Assembly (NCBI GenBank): GCA_031278575.1
Contig: JAITKD010000101.1
Span: 1-15,969 of the forward strand
DNA from: Spirochaetaceae bacterium
GTDB lineage: Bacteria; Spirochaetota; Spirochaetia; Treponematales; Breznakiellaceae
Reading direction: 5' to 3'
Length of the DNA stretch: 15,969 bases
The notes under the pieces were generated by a model. The model saw only the letters and a program-made list of their open reading frames with translations. It was not told where the DNA came from and searched no databases. Within the stretch, counting starts at the first letter, position 1. Each line of letters opens with the position of its first letter. The position numbers and the translations under genes were made by a program. Positions 14,286 to 15,969 of this stretch are shown here, piece after piece.

Positions 14286-15686
14286 CTAAATTTCCCGGCG
14301 TCCGCCGGAAAGGGCGCGGATCTCCGCGGCCAGGTAAAAGGAGCCTACCCCCAGAACCGGAAGCCCCTGTTCACGGCTTTGATCCAGCGCATACCGGACG
14401 GCCCGTTCCGTCTCCTTGATAAAAACCGCGGATCCCGGCGCCGCCCCTTCGGCTTGAAGAACCCGGGTAAATATCCCGTATACCTTCTCCGGCTCACTCA
14501 CCTTAAAAGTTCCCGGGGTGGTAATAATCATCCGGGAAAACCAGGGGAATAAAAGCCGCGCCATGGCCTCCGCGTTTTTCCCGGCGGTGCAGCCGAAAAT
14601 CAGGAGCCCCCCGGCGCCGTAAAGGGAGGTAAAGGTGTTTACGCAGAGTTCTACGCTTTTGGGCGTATGGGCGCCGTCGATGATCACCGGGGGATCCTCC
14701 CGGATCCGTTCAAACCGGGCGGGGAGTTTGAAGTTTTTGAGCCCCCGGCGGATAGTATCGCCGCCGATGGAGGGAAAGGCGGCCTTGACGGCCAGGACCG
14801 CGAGGCCGGCGTTTTTTGCCTGGACCTCCCCCGGAATGGCTACGGACAGATCCAGGGGAGGGCCCTTTTCCCCGGGCAGGTTAAGCGCCAGGGTAAAATC
14901 AGTCCCCCCCTGGTGGACCCGGAGGTTTTTGATGACCCCCCGGTCAGGAAAATACCACAGGGGCGATCCCCGGGCGGCGGCGGTTTTGAAAAAAACCTCC
15001 CGGGCATCCGGGCTCTGCTCCGCCAGGATCAGGGGCTTATGGGGCTTGATGATCCCCGCCTTTTCCCCGGCCACCGCCGCCAGGGTATCCCCCAGAAATT
15101 CGGTATGCTCCAATTCGATGACGGTGATCACCGAGACCAGGGGGTCCACCACGTTGGTCGGGTCCAGGCGCCCCCCCATGCCGGTTTCCACCGCCATAGC
15201 CTCGCACCGGCCCAACCGGGCGCAGAGGAAAAAACAGAGGGTGAGGAGTTCAAAAAAAGTCGGCCCCTCCCCCCCCTCTTCATCGGGATCAAAAAGCCGG
15301 TATTCGCGTTTAGACCGGTCCGTCAGGGCCTCCGCCAGGGCCCGCAGCTCATTTCCCGCGGCCGCATAAACGGATTCATCAAAAAAATCATCCCCCACCG
15401 TGATCCGCTCCCGGTATTCGGTTACATGGGGGGACATATACCGGGCGGTTTTTAAACCCGCGGCGGCCAAAACCGAGGCGATCATCCCCGTAACCGAACC
15501 CTTCCCTTTGGAACCCGCCACATGAACCACCGGGGCGGAGCGCTCAGGATGCCCCGCCAGGGACGCCAGGATCTCCATCCGATCCGGCCGGAAACTGTTG
15601 GGGGTTTGCCCCTGCTCCAGGTTGATAAACCGGGAAAGCCAGGCGAACACCCCGGCGGAGGATGAAAACAAAGGGGTATCGATCAT
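14286..15686 (-). CDS. folC: Folylpolyglutamate synthase / dihydrofolate synthase, 466 aa
   Basis: FolC adds glutamate to dihydropteroate and/or tetrahydrofolates using ATP, retaining folates in the cytoplasm. Family motifs are the P-loop VAGSKGKGS (56-64, where VAGTNGKGS is usual), RYMSPHVTEYRERITV (82-97), ETGMGGRLDPTN (167-178), EHTEFLGDTLAAVAGEKAGIIK (193-214) and IIDGAHTP (near 340, where DGAHNP is usual). Size and order are normal. ATG 15686 (MIDTPLF) is preferred over the upstream 15728 because AAGGA lies eight bases before it and family members start near this point. It is the first gene of an apparent folC-btuF-btuC-btuD unit. The P-loop TN to SK change and the Asn to Thr change in DGAHNP are mild departures. 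A run of eight C lies at 15269-15276. Confidence 0.92.
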   Translation of the reverse strand: MIDTPLFSSSAGVFAWLSRFINLEQGQTPNSFRPDRMEILASLAGHPERSAPVVHVAGSKGKGSVTGMIASVLAAAGLKTARYMSPHVTEYRERITVGDDFFDESVYAAAGNELRALAEALTDRSKREYRLFDPDEEGGEGPTFFELLTLCFFLCARLGRCEAMAVETGMGGRLDPTNVVDPLVSVITVIELEHTEFLGDTLAAVAGEKAGIIKPHKPLILAEQSPDAREVFFKTAAARGSPLWYFPDRGVIKNLRVHQGGTDFTLALNLPGEKGPPLDLSVAIPGEVQAKNAGLAVLAVKAAFPSIGGDTIRRGLKNFKLPARFERIREDPPVIIDGAHTPKSVELCVNTFTSLYGAGGLLIFGCTAGKNAEAMARLLFPWFSRMIITTPGTFKVSEPEKVYGIFTRVLQAEGAAPGSAVFIKETERAVRYALDQSREQGLPVLGVGSFYLAAEIRALSGGRREI

Positions 15687-15793
15687 CGGCCAATTCCTTG
15701 CGCCAAAAAAAGAGGTCCGAAAAAACACCGAATGAAAAAAGACGGCTTTTTACCCAGGCGAGGTCCGGAAATTGGCATTGGCATACGAAGGGT

Positions 15794-15822
15794 ATTATAC
15801 CGGCAGGCGAACGGGTCGTCAA
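15794..15822 (-). promoter_or_regulatory. Sigma-70 promoter for folC-btuFCD
   Basis: On the minus strand TTGACG (15822-15817), a 17-bp spacer and a perfect TATAAT (15799-15794) precede folC. The leader would be about 100 bases. It contains GGACCTC twice but no recognisable B12-box, so no cobalamin riboswitch is seen. Confidence 0.7.
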
Positions 15823-15890
15823 CCGCACGCATTGCCTCATAAATAATCTAACCCAAATACACTGCTCTGGGGGAGGGACCGGAGGATACT

Positions 15891-15969
15891 ATGGGGGTAT
15901 CAATGAAAGTCAAACAGGCATTGACCGGGGAGCTGGGTTCCGGAGGCCCTTCCGAACTAAACGCGTTTA
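15891..15969 (+). CDS. Start of an unidentified gene (runs off right edge)
   Basis: GGAGG (15881-15885) lies five bases before ATG 15891, and the frame stays open for 26 codons to the edge (MGVSMKVKQALTGELGSGG...). A second ATG at 15903 is in frame. It is divergent from folC. The product is too short to identify. Confidence 0.5.
   Translation, partial: MGVSMKVKQALTGELGSGGPSELNAF

Noticed and set aside
13233-14552. 439-codon plus-strand reading frame
   Set aside because: It is antisense to btuF and parts of btuC and folC, is Pro/Gly-rich and has no recognisable domain.
15687-15830. Cobalamin riboswitch ahead of folC-btuFCD
   Set aside because: No B12-box or cobalamin-riboswitch layout is visible in the roughly 100-base leader; only a repeated GGACCTC is seen.

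Overview
The window looks like chromosomal DNA from a GC-rich, host-associated spirochaete, most likely of the Treponema lineage. This is inference. It rests on several orphan lipoproteins with relaxed lipoboxes, a large unfamiliar AT-richer protein gene, an alkylglycerone-phosphate-synthase-like (ether lipid) enzyme and a BtuFCD-type corrinoid transporter. No rRNA or universal marker gene is present, so the species cannot be fixed.

Layout. From 1 to 1667 a minus-strand pair encodes a truncated lipoprotein (left edge) and a 462-residue protein of unknown function. A divergent AT-rich intergenic region separates them from two plus-strand lipoprotein genes (1822-3885). Next come a DHH/DHHA1 phosphoesterase (4175-5317) and a GH13 alpha-glucosidase-type enzyme (5446-7011). 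The gap between these two holds a terminator and a hairpin whose loop carries a strong promoter -35 box. A 16-bp tandem repeat lies between GH13 and convergent ispD (7166-7903).

The accessory part of the window is 7950-9660. It holds two inverted copies of a 183-bp structured element, tRNA-Arg(GCG), a hairpin array flanked by a 20-bp duplication of the tRNA-Ser 3' end, tRNA-Ser(GCU), and a REP-associated (Y1/HUH-type) transposase relative. In that protein the HUH histidines and the catalytic tyrosine are all replaced. Its 3' coding region carries two 33-bp repeats, each built on a GGGGTCAGACCC palindrome. This region is the best candidate for something undescribed: a catalytically dead RAYT-like protein beside conserved structured repeats that hold a variable loop.

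From 9716 to 15686 everything is on the minus strand. The order of transcription is folC, btuF, btuC, btuD (tightly packed, with a good promoter at 15794-15822), then the alkylglycerone-phosphate-synthase-like gene with its own promoter. At the right edge a divergent plus-strand gene begins (15891).

Folate polyglutamylation and corrinoid import in one transcription unit fit a one-carbon, B12-dependent metabolism, which is an inference. The remaining chromosomal genes are single housekeeping or surface functions with no obvious joint pathway.
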